Source of the DNA: Superficieibacter electus
GTDB taxonomy: Bacteria; Pseudomonadota; Gammaproteobacteria; Enterobacterales; Enterobacteriaceae
Direction: 5' to 3'
Length of the DNA: 37,945 nucleotides
Assembly (NCBI RefSeq): GCF_002915575.1
Contig: NZ_PQGD01000031.1
Span: 1 to 37,945, forward strand
Shown here: positions 1 to 11,778 of the stretch, piece after piece
How the letters are laid out: each line of letters begins with the position of its first letter
Position numbering within the stretch: the first letter of the stretch is position 1
Notes under the pieces: generated by a model
What the model saw: only the letters and a program-made list of their open reading frames with translations
Told to the model about the DNA's origin: nothing
The model's database searches: none
Made by a program: the position numbers and the translations under genes

Positions 1-58
1 TTTTTCTCTTCAACCAACCGGCTGTTTGTGTGAAGTGATTCACATCCGCCGTGTCGAT
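1..58 (-). other. 5' leader of an rRNA operon (partial, runs out of the window)
   Basis: Read leftward, this stretch follows an rRNA P1 promoter and closely resembles the E. coli rrn P1-P2 spacer leader (GACACGG box right after the start, then a segment ending GGTTGAAGAGAAAAA). The P2 promoter and the 16S gene lie beyond the left edge. In E. coli rrnE is divergent from purH in the same arrangement, so this is probably rrnE. The family match is from memory; the orientation follows from the promoter. Confidence 0.85.
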
Positions 59-94
59 GGAGGCGCATTATAGGGAGTTATCGAGCGCCCGCAA
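58..94 (-). promoter_or_regulatory. rRNA operon P1 promoter
   Basis: On the minus strand a -35 TTGCGG (89-94), a 16-base spacer typical of rrn P1, a perfect -10 TATAAT (67-72) and a GCGC discriminator lead to a predicted start at an A at 58. The 16-bp spacing and GC-rich discriminator are the hallmarks of stringently controlled rRNA promoters. The AT-rich stretch at about 95-125 is in the right place for an UP element; Fis sites would lie further toward purH but I did not resolve them. Confidence 0.88.
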
Positions 95-170
95 CACTTA
101 AATTGCAGAAAAATGACTGACTGCTGCATTCCCCAGCAAAACCCCTACTTATACCCATTTACACACAGAA

Positions 171-179
171 TTATCCACA
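171..179 (+). promoter_or_regulatory. Perfect DnaA-box consensus
   Basis: TTATCCACA is an exact match to the DnaA 9-mer. A near match, TTATACCCA (149-157, one mismatch), sits 22 bases upstream in the same orientation. The pair lies between the rRNA P1 promoter and the purH promoter. Whether DnaA binds here is not shown by the sequence. Confidence 0.5.
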
Positions 180-211
180 GACTGATAAAAGCATGAAAAT
201 TCGCGAGCGTT

Positions 212-233
212 GCGCAAACGTTTTCGTTACAAT
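212..233 (+). promoter_or_regulatory. PurR operator and purH promoter -10
   Basis: GCGCAAACGTTTTCGT (212-227) matches the PurR box (ACGCAAACGTTTTCNT) at all but one position. It abuts a -10-like TACAAT (228-233), placing the operator over the promoter spacer, as expected for repression of purHD by PurR with hypoxanthine or guanine as corepressor. The -35 is weak (about 205-215). Confidence 0.88.
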
Positions 234-335
234 GCTCGCGCAAAATGAAGGATGCCCCGCCTGGGGCGTTAGCTGAGTTTTTACGAGAAAATTCACCTAA
301 CGCTCTCTGTAATTTGCAAATCCAGGGGATTTACC

Positions 336-1925
336 ATGCAACAACGTCGTCCAGTCCGCCGTGCTCTGCTCAGTGTTTCTGATAAAGCCGGTATCGTCGA
401 ATTCGCTCAGGCACTTTCTGCACGCGGTGTGGAACTGCTTTCAACCGGCGGCACCGCCCGTCTGTTAGCAGAGAAGGGTCTGCCGGTAACCGAAGTCTCC
501 GATTACACCGGTTTTCCGGAAATGATGGATGGACGCGTCAAAACCCTGCACCCGAAAGTGCACGGCGGCATTCTGGGCCGTCGTGGCCAGGATGACGGGA
601 TCATGCAGCAGCATGGTATCGCGCCTATTGATATGGTGGTTGTTAACCTCTATCCGTTCGCCGATACCGTTGCTCGCGAAGGGTGCTCGCTGGAAGATGC
701 CGTAGAAAACATCGATATCGGCGGCCCGACGATGGTGCGCTCCGCCGCCAAGAACCATAAAGATGTCGCTATCGTCGTAAAGAGCAGCGACTACAACACC
801 ATTATTAACGAGATGGATGCCAACGACGGTTCTCTGACCCTCGATACCCGTTTCGACCTCGCGATTAAAGCCTTCGAACACACCGCCGCTTATGACAGCA
901 TGATTGCCAACTACTTCGGCAGCATGGTTCCCGCCTATCATGGCGAAAGCAAAGACGCCGCTGGTCGCTTCCCGCGTACCCTGAATCTGAACTTCATTAA
1001 GAAGCAGGACATGCGCTATGGCGAAAACAGCCATCAGCAGGCTGCCTTCTATATAGAAGAGAATGTGAAAGAAGCCTCTGTCGCGACGGCCCAACAGGTT
1101 CAGGGTAAAGCGCTTTCTTATAACAACATTGCCGATACTGACGCAGCGCTGGAATGCGTTAAAGAATTCAGCGAACCGGCCTGCGTCATTGTTAAGCACG
1201 CTAACCCCTGTGGCGTGGCAGTAAGCACTTCTATTATTGATGCTTACGACCGTGCGTATAAAACCGACCCGACTTCCGCCTTCGGCGGCATCATCGCGTT
1301 TAACCGTGAGCTGGACGCCGAAACCGCGCGGGCGATTATCTCCCGCCAGTTTGTCGAAGTGATCATCGCGCCCTCCGCATCGGAAGAAGCCCTGAAAATC
1401 ACCGCTACGAAGCAAAACGTTCGCGTGCTGACCTGCGGCCAGTGGGCTGAGCGTGTACCGGCCCTGGATTTCAAACGCGTCAACGGTGGCCTGCTGGTTC
1501 AGGATCGTGACCTGGGTATGGTCGGCGCACAGGATCTGCGTGTGGTGACCAAACGTCAGCCGACTGAGCAAGAGCTGCGCGATGCGCTGTTCTGCTGGAA
1601 GGTGGCGAAGTTCGTAAAATCCAACGCCATTGTTTACGCTAAAGAGAACATGACCATCGGTATAGGCGCAGGCCAGATGAGCCGCGTCTACTCCGCGAAA
1701 ATCGCCGGGATTAAAGCCGCTGACGAAGGTCTGGAAGTGAAAGGCTCTTCCATGGCCTCCGACGCCTTCTTCCCGTTCCGCGATGGTATCGATGCCGCTG
1801 CAGCCGCTGGCGTGAGCTGCGTGATCCAGCCTGGCGGGTCTATTCGCGATGAGGAAGTGATTGCCGCCGCTGACGAACACGGCATTGCAATGATCTTCAC
1901 CGACATGCGCCACTTCCGCCATTAA
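336..1925 (+). CDS. purH: Bifunctional AICAR formyltransferase / IMP cyclohydrolase
   Basis: PurH catalyses the last two steps of de novo IMP synthesis: formylation of AICAR with 10-formyl-THF and closure to IMP. The 529-residue product matches the E. coli length. The N-terminal MGS-like cyclohydrolase domain covers roughly residues 1-150 (motif [21 protein letters not shown]); the transformylase domain follows with the K287-H288 pair in KHANPCG. The ATG follows a purine-rich AGGGGA. It is the first gene of purHD, its TAA overlapping the first in-frame ATG upstream of purD, and is under a PurR box. The divergent neighbour is an rRNA operon. Confidence 0.98.
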   Translation: MQQRRPVRRALLSVSDKAGIVEFAQALSARGVELLSTGGTARLLAEKGLPVTEVSDYTGFPEMMDGRVKTLHPKVHGGILGRRGQDDGIMQQHGIAPIDMVVVNLYPFADTVAREGCSLEDAVENIDIGGPTMVRSAAKNHKDVAIVVKSSDYNTIINEMDANDGSLTLDTRFDLAIKAFEHTAAYDSMIANYFGSMVPAYHGESKDAAGRFPRTLNLNFIKKQDMRYGENSHQQAAFYIEENVKEASVATAQQVQGKALSYNNIADTDAALECVKEFSEPACVIVKHANPCGVAVSTSIIDAYDRAYKTDPTSAFGGIIAFNRELDAETARAIISRQFVEVIIAPSASEEALKITATKQNVRVLTCGQWAERVPALDFKRVNGGLLVQDRDLGMVGAQDLRVVTKRQPTEQELRDALFCWKVAKFVKSNAIVYAKENMTIGIGAGQMSRVYSAKIAGIKAADEGLEVKGSSMASDAFFPFRDGIDAAAAAGVSCVIQPGGSIRDEEVIAAADEHGIAMIFTDMRHFRH

Positions 1926-1936
1926 TGGAGCGAGAG

Positions 1937-3226
1937 ATGAAAGTATTAGTGATTGGTAACGGCGGCCGCGAGCACGCGCTGGCGTGGAAAGCGGCGCAAT
2001 CGCCGCTGGTTGAAACGGTTTTTGTTGCACCAGGCAATGCAGGTACCGCGCTTGAGCCGATACTGCAAAACGTTGCCGTTAGCGCGACGGATATTCCTGA
2101 GCTGTTGAATTTCGCGCAGAATGAGAAAATCGATCTGACTATCGTCGGCCCGGAAGCGCCGCTGGTGATTGGCGTGGTTGATGCCTTTCGCGCGGCAGGA
2201 TTGAAAATCTTCGGTCCCACTCAGGGCGCGGCGCAGCTGGAAGGCTCCAAAGCCTTTACGAAGGATTTCCTCGCTCGTCATAACATCCCGACGGCGGAGT
2301 ATCAGAACTTCACCGACATTGAGCCTGCGCTGGCGTATCTGCGTGAAAAAGGCGCGCCAATTGTGATTAAGGCCGACGGTCTGGCCGCAGGTAAAGGTGT
2401 GATCGTGGCGATGACGCTGGAAGAAGCAGAAGCTGCCGTGCGCGATATGCTGGCAGGCAACGCTTTTGGCGACGCGGGTCATCGCATTGTAATAGAAGAG
2501 TTTCTTGATGGCGAAGAAGCCAGCTTTATTGTGATGGTGGACGGCGAGCACGTGTTGCCGATGGCCACCAGTCAGGATCACAAGCGCGTCGGTGATAAAG
2601 ACACCGGGCCGAATACCGGTGGGATGGGCGCGTATTCGCCTGCGCCGGTGGTGACGGATGACGTTCACCAGCGCACGATGGAGCGTATTATCTGGCCAAC
2701 CGTGAAAGGCATGGCGGCGGAAGGCAATACCTACACCGGCTTTCTGTACGCGGGTCTGATGATCGACAAACAGGGCAACCCGAAGGTTATCGAGTTCAAC
2801 TGCCGCTTCGGCGATCCGGAAACTCAGCCGATTATGCTGCGCATGAAATCCGATCTGGTGGAACTGTGCCTCGCCGCCTGTGAAAGCAAACTGGATGAGA
2901 AGACCTCCGAGTGGGACGAGCGCGCCTCGCTGGGCGTGGTGATAGCGGCTGGCGGTTATCCTGGCGATTATCGCACTGGCGATGTGATCCACGGCCTGCC
3001 ACTGGAAGAAGTGGCGGACGGTAAAGTCTTCCATGCCGGAACAAAACTGGCGGATAACGATCAAGTATTAACCAGCGGCGGCCGCGTGCTGTGCGTTACG
3101 GCGCTGGGCAATACCGTCGCAGAAGCCCAGAAGCAGGCGTACACGCTGATGGCAGACATTCACTGGGACGGCAGCTTCAGCCGCCAGGATATTGGCTGGC
3201 GGGCGATAGCGCGCGAACAACAGTAA
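1937..3226 (+). CDS. purD: Phosphoribosylamine-glycine ligase (GARS)
   Basis: PurD ligates glycine to phosphoribosylamine using ATP, the second step of purine synthesis. The 429-residue ATP-grasp enzyme starts MKVLVIGNGGREHALAW and carries KADGLAAGKGV from K145 and the metal/ATP-binding segment EFNCRFGDPETQ. An in-frame ATG lies 12 bases upstream at 1925, but the ATG at 1937 gives the family start and follows GGAGCGAGAG at proper spacing, so I chose it. The gap to purH is 11 bases, so the two are cotranscribed. The downstream neighbour is convergent yjaH, not zraR as in E. coli. Confidence 0.97.
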   Translation: MKVLVIGNGGREHALAWKAAQSPLVETVFVAPGNAGTALEPILQNVAVSATDIPELLNFAQNEKIDLTIVGPEAPLVIGVVDAFRAAGLKIFGPTQGAAQLEGSKAFTKDFLARHNIPTAEYQNFTDIEPALAYLREKGAPIVIKADGLAAGKGVIVAMTLEEAEAAVRDMLAGNAFGDAGHRIVIEEFLDGEEASFIVMVDGEHVLPMATSQDHKRVGDKDTGPNTGGMGAYSPAPVVTDDVHQRTMERIIWPTVKGMAAEGNTYTGFLYAGLMIDKQGNPKVIEFNCRFGDPETQPIMLRMKSDLVELCLAACESKLDEKTSEWDERASLGVVIAAGGYPGDYRTGDVIHGLPLEEVADGKVFHAGTKLADNDQVLTSGGRVLCVTALGNTVAEAQKQAYTLMADIHWDGSFSRQDIGWRAIAREQQ

Positions 3227-3239
3227 TACCTTCGTTTCA

Positions 3240-3270
3240 ACGTCCCCTTTCCACTCCGGCGAGGGGACGT
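3240..3270 (+). terminator. Possible hairpin at the end of purHD
   Basis: ACGTCCCCT (3240-3248) pairs with AGGGGACGT (3262-3270), a perfect 9-bp stem with a 13-base loop, 14 bases after purD stops. No T-run follows on either strand, so intrinsic termination is doubtful; it may protect the 3' end or be a deletion scar where zraPSR stands in relatives. Confidence 0.4.
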
Positions 3271-3298
3271 CCACTACCCCCTCACCCGCCCTGCTGCG

Positions 3299-3997
3299 TC
3301 AGAATTCGTCTTCTTTCGGCTGCCAGGTACAGAAGTCTTCGTTTGCCACCAGCAATAACTGCGAGCCTTCTGGCGCTTCCAGCCATGCCACGCTGACGTC
3401 CACAGAGGAGTGGCTCTGGCGGCGCTCAATATGGCTTAGCGCCCGCGCGTCAAAGTCTGGCGCGATCGTGTCGCCTTTACAGGTGGTAATCGTGTGATTC
3501 TGATGCCAGCGCCCTTGATGCAGCACAACGCGTCCCTGGCGCAATGCATCGCTGGTCTGGCGAATCTGTTGAGCGCGATAGCGGTAGAGTTCGATACGGT
3601 CACTGGAAAGCTGCTGCTTCTCGCCGTTCACTTCATGCTGCATAAAGCTGAGTTCACCGCGATCGTCAAAGCGGACCCGAATATGCTCGGGAGGTTTATC
3701 ATAAATATTGAGTTCAATGAGTGCCAGGGTATCGCCCTGCCAGCGGTATTCACTGGTGGATGTTGTCCCGTTATGCCATGGACTGAATACAGAAAGGAGA
3801 TGTACCTCTCCGTCAACGTCTTTACGCCAGACGCGTACTGCGCCGCTGTCATCAGCGTAGCCGCTGGCGGTGAAGGGCGGTGGAGATGAATGGCCGCCGC
3901 AGGCCGACAGCAACAGCACGCCTGCCAGCGTCAGTACCCGACGCCAGACAGACAAAAGGGGCGAGAACGCCCCTTCGTTAAAACTGTTCGCTGTCAC
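3299..3997 (-). CDS. yjaH: YjaH, DUF1481 family predicted lipoprotein
   Basis: Function is unknown. The predicted product begins with a hydrophobic segment ending in a lipobox (LLLSAC, acylated Cys33 in this frame), so it should be a lipoprotein in the cell envelope; the mature part is soluble, rich in Trp, Asp and Arg. The GTG start at 3997 gives 232 residues but has no clear ribosome binding site, and the first 14 codons are the hupA terminator hairpin. A TTG at 3955 would give a more typical short signal peptide (VWRRVLTLAGVLLLSAC). It lies 6 bases after hupA. DUF1481 assignment is from family memory; the start is uncertain. Confidence 0.85.
   Translation of the reverse strand: MTANSFNEGAFSPLLSVWRRVLTLAGVLLLSACGGHSSPPPFTASGYADDSGAVRVWRKDVDGEVHLLSVFSPWHNGTTSTSEYRWQGDTLALIELNIYDKPPEHIRVRFDDRGELSFMQHEVNGEKQQLSSDRIELYRYRAQQIRQTSDALRQGRVVLHQGRWHQNHTITTCKGDTIAPDFDARALSHIERRQSHSSVDVSVAWLEAPEGSQLLLVANEDFCTWQPKEDEF
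3956..3975 (-). terminator. Intrinsic terminator of hupA, inside the yjaH 5' end
   Basis: On the minus strand AAGGGGCG-TTCT-CGCCCCTT is an 8-bp perfect stem with a tetraloop, followed by TTGTC. It lies about 30 bases after the hupA stop and inside the annotated start of yjaH (codons 8-14). The T-run is short, so some readthrough into yjaH is likely. Confidence 0.72.
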
Positions 3998-4003
3998 GCA
4001 ATA

Positions 4004-4276
4004 TTACTTAACGGCGTCTTTCAGAGCTTTACCAGAGACAAACGCCGGCACGTTAGCTGCGGCAATTTTGATCTCTTTACCGGTCTGCGGGTTGCGGCCA
4101 GTACGCTCAGCGCGGTGGTTTACCTTGAAGGTACCGAAACCAACCAGTTGTACAGCATCACCTTCTTTCAGAGACTCAGTAATAGCAGCCAGGGTGGATT
4201 CCAGAGCAGATTTTGCCTGTGCCTTAGACAGATCAGCCTTGTCCGCAATTACATCAATCAGTTGAGTCTTGTTCAT
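4004..4276 (-). CDS. hupA: DNA-binding protein HU-alpha
   Basis: HU-alpha is a histone-like nucleoid protein that bends DNA as an HU-alpha/HU-beta or homodimer. The 90-residue product is the canonical length: two N-terminal helices, the [21 protein letters not shown] signature, and the DNA-intercalating Pro63 at the tip of the beta arm. The start ATG follows AAGGATAACTT. The gene has its own leader of up to 186 bases (4277-4462); I saw no unambiguous promoter there. A terminator follows immediately. Confidence 0.98.
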   Translation of the reverse strand: MNKTQLIDVIADKADLSKAQAKSALESTLAAITESLKEGDAVQLVGFGTFKVNHRAERTGRNPQTGKEIKIAAANVPAFVSGKALKDAVK

Positions 4277-4462
4277 AAGTTATCCTTACAATGTGTTTAT
4301 CGCTTGCTAAGCATCGAGTGCGACGGAAATGCCTGAAAAGCACTCTCCTGCATACACGCACCGATAGCCACTTTTTTTCGCCCTCCAAATGTAGACCAGA
4401 CGAGGGGCTAATGGGAAGCCTCCAGGCATGACAAATCAGGCGTTAAATCACGTTTTGTTGTC

Positions 4463-5053
4463 TCATTGCTGCAAATTTATACCGATATTGCTCTCACCAG
4501 CCTCTCTCAGGTCCGCGCGCAGCCCTTTTATCAGCTCAACGTCGCGCTCTTCGCAGTCGGCCAGAAGACGGAAAATCTCCCACTGAATGTCCCATTCCTG
4601 CTCAACAGCCGGGTTTAGTCTCAACTCTTCATCGGTCATTTCCCGACCTGCCTGGGTCATTTCCAGCATCGCTACAGTGGTGATTGACGCTTTGCTGACC
4701 TCAATGGCATGCTCCAGCGTTTCACCGCTCAGGCGCGAGTGAATCAGTTCACTCAGCGCAACACAGGCATCAATCGCCGGATAGACGCCGTAAACATCAT
4801 AGTCGTCTGCAACCGGGATCGCCTCTTCCAGCTTCTCCAGTTGGCTGTCGAAATTGACCTTCGCATCTTTTACCGTCAGCGTTTCCCAGATAAGGTCGAC
4901 AATACGACGGTAAAGCTGCGGGTCGGCAAACTCAGTCTGCTGGCAGAACATCGCGTAGTTGGGGTACATACGCTCACACAGACAGGCCATAAACGTGGTG
5001 TGCTGCCAGCTTTCCAGCTTCTCCAGCCGCAGATGGATCGGGTTTTGTAGCAT
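4463..5053 (-). CDS. yjaG: YjaG, DUF416 family protein
   Basis: This 196-residue, acidic, probably all-helical cytoplasmic protein has no signal peptide or membrane segment and no characterised function. It is the length of E. coli YjaG and lies in the same place, 42 bases after nfi and ahead of hupA. Its ATG follows a modest GAGAT. It is likely the last gene of the nudC-hemE-nfi-yjaG run. I see no catalytic motif to suggest a role. Confidence 0.92.
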   Translation of the reverse strand: MLQNPIHLRLEKLESWQHTTFMACLCERMYPNYAMFCQQTEFADPQLYRRIVDLIWETLTVKDAKVNFDSQLEKLEEAIPVADDYDVYGVYPAIDACVALSELIHSRLSGETLEHAIEVSKASITTVAMLEMTQAGREMTDEELRLNPAVEQEWDIQWEIFRLLADCEERDVELIKGLRADLREAGESNIGINLQQ

Positions 5054-5095
5054 GATGAGATCTCAAATTCGGAAATTAGCCGCAGTTTACCTGAA

Positions 5096-5767
5096 TCAAC
5101 CGTTAATTTCCTGCCATCGCACAAAGGCGGTGCGCCGTGAAGCCACAGCATCGGCCCAGCGTGTGGGCTCCGGCAGGCGGTAGCCTTTCATACAGCGTTG
5201 CACCCATGCCAGCGCGGTATCCGTACTCACACGGTGCCCGGTTGCCACAAACAGCGGATTACAACGCGCCTTGCTGCGCCAGACCCAGGCAAGCTGTTCG
5301 CCCTTGTCCATCAGCGGGGCCAGCGCGCCCGGCTCGTCAGAAAGCGGCTCAAATTTGCCGCACAGCCGTTTTTTCGCCACGCCGATGGTCGGCACATCCA
5401 CCAGCAGGCCAAAGTGGCTGGCAACGCCAAGGCGACGCGGGTGAGAAATGCCGTGACCATCAACAAACAATAAATCAGGTTTTTGCGACAGCATCTCCCA
5501 CGCCGCCATCAGCGCGGGATACTCGCGAAACGACAGGAACCCAGGAATGTAGGGCATGGTGGTAGGAATACGCGCGATCTGGTGTTCAACCAGCTCCAGC
5601 GAAGGATATTTCAACAACACCATCGCGGCCCGCGTCACCTCTCCGCCCTGCTCGAATCCCACATCCGCCCCGGCGATAAGCTCCGGCGGATCACTGTCCA
5701 GACGATCCTCGCGGCAAACCGAAGAAGCCAGTTCAAATTGTTGAGCGCGTAGCGACGCAAGATCCAT
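5096..5767 (-). CDS. nfi: Endonuclease V (deoxyinosine 3' endonuclease)
   Basis: Nfi nicks DNA at the second phosphodiester bond 3' to deoxyinosine, starting repair of deaminated adenine. The 223-residue protein carries the family metal ligands and motifs: GADVGF (D35), [11 protein letters not shown] (E82) and VDGHG (D103, with H107 of GHGISHPR). The start lies 9 bases after the hemE stop, with TAAGGAG overlapping the end of hemE, so translation is probably coupled. It is cotranscribed with hemE. Confidence 0.97.
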   Translation of the reverse strand: MDLASLRAQQFELASSVCREDRLDSDPPELIAGADVGFEQGGEVTRAAMVLLKYPSLELVEHQIARIPTTMPYIPGFLSFREYPALMAAWEMLSQKPDLLFVDGHGISHPRRLGVASHFGLLVDVPTIGVAKKRLCGKFEPLSDEPGALAPLMDKGEQLAWVWRSKARCNPLFVATGHRVSTDTALAWVQRCMKGYRLPEPTRWADAVASRRTAFVRWQEING

Positions 5768-5776
5768 AACAACTCC

Positions 5777-6841
5777 TTACAAGTGGTAAGGCGCAGAGAG
5801 ACGATGGACCGCCTCGACAAATACGCCTGCATGTTCCGGGGGGACATCCTGGTGGATGCCGTGACCAAGATTGAAGACGTGGCCTTCACCCTGGCCGAAA
5901 CCTGCAAGTATAGTCGCCACTTCCTGTTCGATGCGTTCAGGTGCGGCATAAAGCATCGACGGGTCCATATTGCCCTGCAACGCCACTTTGTCACCGACGC
6001 GGCGACGGGCATCGGCAATATCGGTCGTCCAGTCGAGGCCCAGCGCGTCACAGCCGGTTTCTGCGATAGCTTCCAGCCACTGACCGCCGCCCTTGGTAAA
6101 CAGCGTCACCGGTACGCGACGACCGTCGTTTTCACGCAGCAGACCATCGACAATTTTATGCATGTAGTAGAGTGAGAATTGTTGATAATCGCGTCCGGTC
6201 AGCACGCCGCCCCAGGTATCGAAAATCATCACTGACTGCGCGCCCGCGCGAATTTGCGCGTTCAGGTACAGCGTGACGCTTTTTGCCAGCTTATCCAGTA
6301 GCGTATGCAGCGTTTGCGGCTCGGCATACATCATCTTCTTGATGACGGTAAACGCCTTGCTGCTACCGCCTTCAACCATGTAGGTCGCCAGCGTCCACGG
6401 GCTGCCGGAGAAACCAATCAGCGGTACTTCGCCTTTCAGCTCGCGGCGAATGGTACGTACGGCGTTCATCACATAGCCCAGTTCCAGTTCAGGATCGGGA
6501 ACCGGCAGTTTATCGACGTCGGCTTTGCGGGTGATGGGAGAGGTAAAACGCGGACCTTCACCAGCTTCAAAGTAAAGGCCCAGCCCCATTGCATCCGGAA
6601 TGGTCAGGATATCCGAGAAGAGGATCGCCGCATCCAGCGCATAGCGACGCAGCGGCTGTAAGGTCACTTCACAGGCCAGTTCGGCGTTTTTGCACAGCGA
6701 CATAAAATCACCCGCCTGGGCGCGCGTCGCTTTGTATTCCGGCAGATAGCGCCCGGCCTGACGCATCATCCAGACAGGGGTGACATCCACAGGCTGACGC
6801 TGTAGCGCACGCAGGTAACGATCGTTCTTCAGTTCGGTCAT
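5777..6841 (-). CDS. hemE: Uroporphyrinogen decarboxylase
   Basis: HemE removes four acetate carboxyls from uroporphyrinogen III to give coproporphyrinogen III in haem synthesis. The 354-residue product has the substrate-binding [10 protein letters not shown] (R27, R31), the essential D77 in ILFSDIL, and [11 protein letters not shown] near the C-terminus. Two ATGs are in tandem (6844 and 6841); the second matches the family start and has better spacing from AAGGA. nudC lies 38 bases upstream on the same strand and nfi follows after 9 bases. Confidence 0.97.
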   Translation of the reverse strand: MTELKNDRYLRALQRQPVDVTPVWMMRQAGRYLPEYKATRAQAGDFMSLCKNAELACEVTLQPLRRYALDAAILFSDILTIPDAMGLGLYFEAGEGPRFTSPITRKADVDKLPVPDPELELGYVMNAVRTIRRELKGEVPLIGFSGSPWTLATYMVEGGSSKAFTVIKKMMYAEPQTLHTLLDKLAKSVTLYLNAQIRAGAQSVMIFDTWGGVLTGRDYQQFSLYYMHKIVDGLLRENDGRRVPVTLFTKGGGQWLEAIAETGCDALGLDWTTDIADARRRVGDKVALQGNMDPSMLYAAPERIEQEVATILAGFGQGEGHVFNLGHGIHQDVPPEHAGVFVEAVHRLSAPYHL

Positions 6842-6882
6842 CATGATTTCCTTTTACGTTATGCCCGACAGTATATAGGAAA

Positions 6883-7656
6883 TTACGCGTCCTCTGCCCG
6901 ACACAACGCCACCGTGTCTTCAATCAGCCGCCGGGCGACGGTTCCCGCCTCCGGTAACAGCGGCAGGTTATCGTAGCGGTACCAGCCTGCATCCAGCAGC
7001 TCTTTTGGGTCGATAACAATTTCACCGCTGTCATATTCGGCCATAAATGCCGTCATCAGCGACTGGGGAAACGGCCACGGCTGTGAGGTAACGTAACGCA
7101 GGTTCTTCACGGTAATCCCGCTCTCCTCCATCACCTCGCGAGCCACGGTCTGCTCAAGCGTTTCGCCGACTTCGGTGAAACCCGCCAGCACGGTATAAAC
7201 GCCGTTACGATGCCGCGTGTGCTGGGCCAACAAGATGGAGTCTCCGCGCCGGATGGCGACAATGATGCACGGCGCAATTTGCGGATAGTAACGTTCGCGG
7301 CAGTGGCTACACAGCATCGCCCATTCGGTCTTGCTCGGGTGCATGGTATGACCGCAATAGCCGCAGAATTTGTGCGAGCGGTAGAATTCGGCAAGCTGCA
7401 CGCCGCGTCCGGCAAGCTGAAATAATCCTGCATCCTGGGTAATGACCTGGCGTACCGACCCCATATCGCGGTGACGCTGCTGTTGCACCAGCCAGACCGC
7501 TTCGCCCTCCCATTCGCCGATATGGAGTGCGCTCTGGCCCACAAGATCAAAATTTCCTGCCTCGCCATGTGGTAATTCTCCGGCGGGCAGCCATAATTTT
7601 TGTTCATGGCTGACTATCCACCAGCCGCGATCTGACTTCTCGATAATACGGACCAT
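6883..7656 (-). CDS. nudC: NAD(+) diphosphatase / RNA NAD-decapping enzyme
   Basis: NudC hydrolyses NADH/NAD and removes the NAD cap from RNA 5' ends. The 257-residue protein has a zinc ribbon (C98, C101, C116, C119) followed by a complete Nudix box, G159-x5-E165 through R173-E174-x2-E177-E178-x-G180, and the downstream [11 protein letters not shown] motif typical of the NADH-pyrophosphatase subgroup. An upstream in-frame ATG at 7668 exists, but 7656 matches the family start (RIIEK). It is divergent from rsd and leads the hemE-nfi-yjaG run. Confidence 0.96.
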   Translation of the reverse strand: MVRIIEKSDRGWWIVSHEQKLWLPAGELPHGEAGNFDLVGQSALHIGEWEGEAVWLVQQQRHRDMGSVRQVITQDAGLFQLAGRGVQLAEFYRSHKFCGYCGHTMHPSKTEWAMLCSHCRERYYPQIAPCIIVAIRRGDSILLAQHTRHRNGVYTVLAGFTEVGETLEQTVAREVMEESGITVKNLRYVTSQPWPFPQSLMTAFMAEYDSGEIVIDPKELLDAGWYRYDNLPLLPEAGTVARRLIEDTVALCRAEDA

Positions 7657-7754
7657 AATCACTTGCACAACCTTAGTTTCACTGGCATGTTGATAACATT
7701 ATTTTTACATTTTTAGTGAACAATTTTTCTCATCTTAATTTTACGGGGTCATTT

Positions 7755-8258
7755 ATGCTAAACCACCTGGAAAGACTGACAGAGCGCGTTGGAGGAAGTA
7801 ATGAACTCGTCGATCGCTGGTTACAGGTGCGCAAGCAATTGCTTGTGGCTTATTACAATCTTGTTGGTCTTAAACCTGGCAAAGAATCAGTGACCCAGCT
7901 TGATGAAAAAGCGCTTGATAACTTCTGCCATAACCTGGTTGAGTATCTTTCAGCCGGTCATTTCAGTATTTATGAACGCATTATCAGCGAAATGGAAGGG
8001 GCAAGCCCACTTATCGCCGCAACGAAGCTGTATCCGTTGCTGGAAGAGAACACCCAGGTGATCATGGGCTACTACGATTCCAGCCTGGAAAATGCTATCG
8101 ACCATGATAATTATCTTGAATTCCAGCAGGCGCTTTCCGGTATCGGCGAGTCGCTGGCTGCCCGCTTTACACTGGAAGATAAGCTGATTCAGTTAGCCTT
8201 TGAGAACAACCTCAAAGAAAGTGCGAATGACGAAACGAATATCGCGCGCCCGGCTTGA
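7755..8258 (+). CDS. rsd: Regulator of sigma D (anti-sigma-70)
   Basis: Rsd binds region 4 of sigma-70 in stationary phase and favours alternative sigma factors. The 167-residue helical protein keeps the [10 protein letters not shown] and [19 protein letters not shown] blocks. I start at the ATG at 7755 ([12 protein letters not shown]), which matches the family N-terminus and follows ACGGGG; an in-frame extension to 7716 is not supported. The C-terminus is several residues longer than, and unlike, the E. coli protein. It is divergent from nudC and followed by a short hairpin before the thiC leader. Confidence 0.94.
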   Translation: MLNHLERLTERVGGSNELVDRWLQVRKQLLVAYYNLVGLKPGKESVTQLDEKALDNFCHNLVEYLSAGHFSIYERIISEMEGASPLIAATKLYPLLEENTQVIMGYYDSSLENAIDHDNYLEFQQALSGIGESLAARFTLEDKLIQLAFENNLKESANDETNIARPA

Positions 8259-8292
8259 GTTCTTGAGTTTTAGCGCGTAAGTTACCTGCATT

Positions 8293-8310
8293 ACCCCTCT
8301 CACGAGGGGT
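8293..8310 (+). terminator. Hairpin between rsd and the thiC riboswitch
   Basis: ACCCCTC (8293-8299) pairs with GAGGGGT (8304-8310) around a TCAC loop, 35 bases after rsd. The following sequence TACATCTTG is only weakly T-rich, and the TPP aptamer starts 5 bases later. It may terminate rsd or form the 5' end of the thiC leader. Confidence 0.5.
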
Positions 8311-8315
8311 TACAT

Positions 8316-8403
8316 CTTGTCGGAGTGCCTTTAGTCAAAGGCTGAGACCGTTAATTCGGGATCCGCGGAACCTGATCAGGCTAATACCTGCGAAGGGAAC
8401 AAG
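8316..8403 (+). promoter_or_regulatory. TPP riboswitch (THI element) of the thiC operon
   Basis: The aptamer is nearly identical to the E. coli thiC one: P1 is closed by CTTGT (8316-8320) with ACAAG (8399-8403), the pyrimidine-sensing loop contains CTGAGACCG, and the pyrophosphate arm has ACCTGATCAGGCTAATACC and GCGAAGGGAACAAG. The expression platform extends to the thiC ribosome binding site (GGAATGAGCT, 8490-8499). When thiamin pyrophosphate binds, thiC translation should be blocked and Rho-dependent termination favoured, as established in E. coli. Confidence 0.97.
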
Positions 8404-8496
8404 AGTAATTCTGCTTTTGACGTTGCCGTTACGGACTACGTCTATCCATTACTCCCTCCGTCGTCTGACAAGCCACGTCCTTACTTTTTGGAATGA

Positions 8497-11022
<2,526 letters not shown>

Positions 11023-11036
<14 letters not shown>

Positions 11037-11778
11037 TTTTATGCGCTACAGCCGACAAATATTGCTGGAAGATATTGCCATCGACGGCCAGCAGAAACTG
11101 CTCGACAGCCGGGTGCTGATTGTCGGCCTCGGCGGTTTAGGCGCACCGGCTGCGCTTTACCTGGCGGGCGCGGGCGTGGGTACGCTGGTACTGGCCGACG
11201 ATGACGAGGTTCATCTGAGCAATCTGCAACGCCAGATCACATTCACTACCGACGATATCGCCCGTTCGAAAGCGCAGGTTACCCGGCAGCGTCTGTCGCG
11301 GCTCAATCCGGACATTGAGCTGATAACCCTTGAGCAGCGTCTCACTGGCGATGCATTACAGCACGCGGTAATTCAGGCTGATGTCGTGCTTGACTGCACG
11401 GACAACATGGCCACTCGCCAGGCGATTAACGCGGCGTGCGTTAAAACCAATACGCCGCTTATTACCGCCAGCGCCGTCGGTTTTGGCGGTCAGCTTATGG
11501 TGCTGACGCCGCCATGGACGCACGGCTGCTACCGCTGCTTATGGCCGGACGAGAACGAACCCGAGCGTAACTGCCGCACGGCAGGCGTCATCGGTCCGGT
11601 GGTGGGCGTGATGGGGTCGCTACAGGCGCTGGAAGCCATCAAACTTCTGAGCGGTGTGCGTAGCCAGCACGGCGAACTGCGGCTGTTTGACGCCAGAGCC
11701 AATAGCTGGCGTAGCCTCATCCTGCGCCGTGCCAGCGGTTGCCCGGTATGCGGAGGACATCATGCAAATCCAGTTTAA
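11023..11778 (+). CDS. thiF: ThiS adenylyltransferase
   Basis: ThiF adenylates the C-terminal glycine of ThiS, the E1-like first step of sulfur transfer into the thiazole. The 251-residue protein (E. coli length) has the nucleotide-binding [19 protein letters not shown] (35-53), D127 in DCTDN, the catalytic-region Cys184, and zinc ligands C169/C172 and C240/C243. I start it at the ATG at 11023 inside the end of thiE, after CGGGGGTGGG, which removes a spurious 100-residue extension. It overlaps thiS by 17 bases. Confidence 0.97.

Noticed and set aside
465-2030. 521-codon open frame on the minus strand opposite purH
   Set aside because: It lies antisense across purH and into purD with no start signal; purH on the other strand is certain.
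1946-3064. 372-codon open frame on the minus strand opposite purD
   Set aside because: His/Arg-rich shadow of purD with no start context.
8263-8292. Possible thiC promoter (TTGAGT, 18 bases, TGCATT)
   Set aside because: The -10 is poor and spacing long; a thiC promoter must lie near here but I could not place it.
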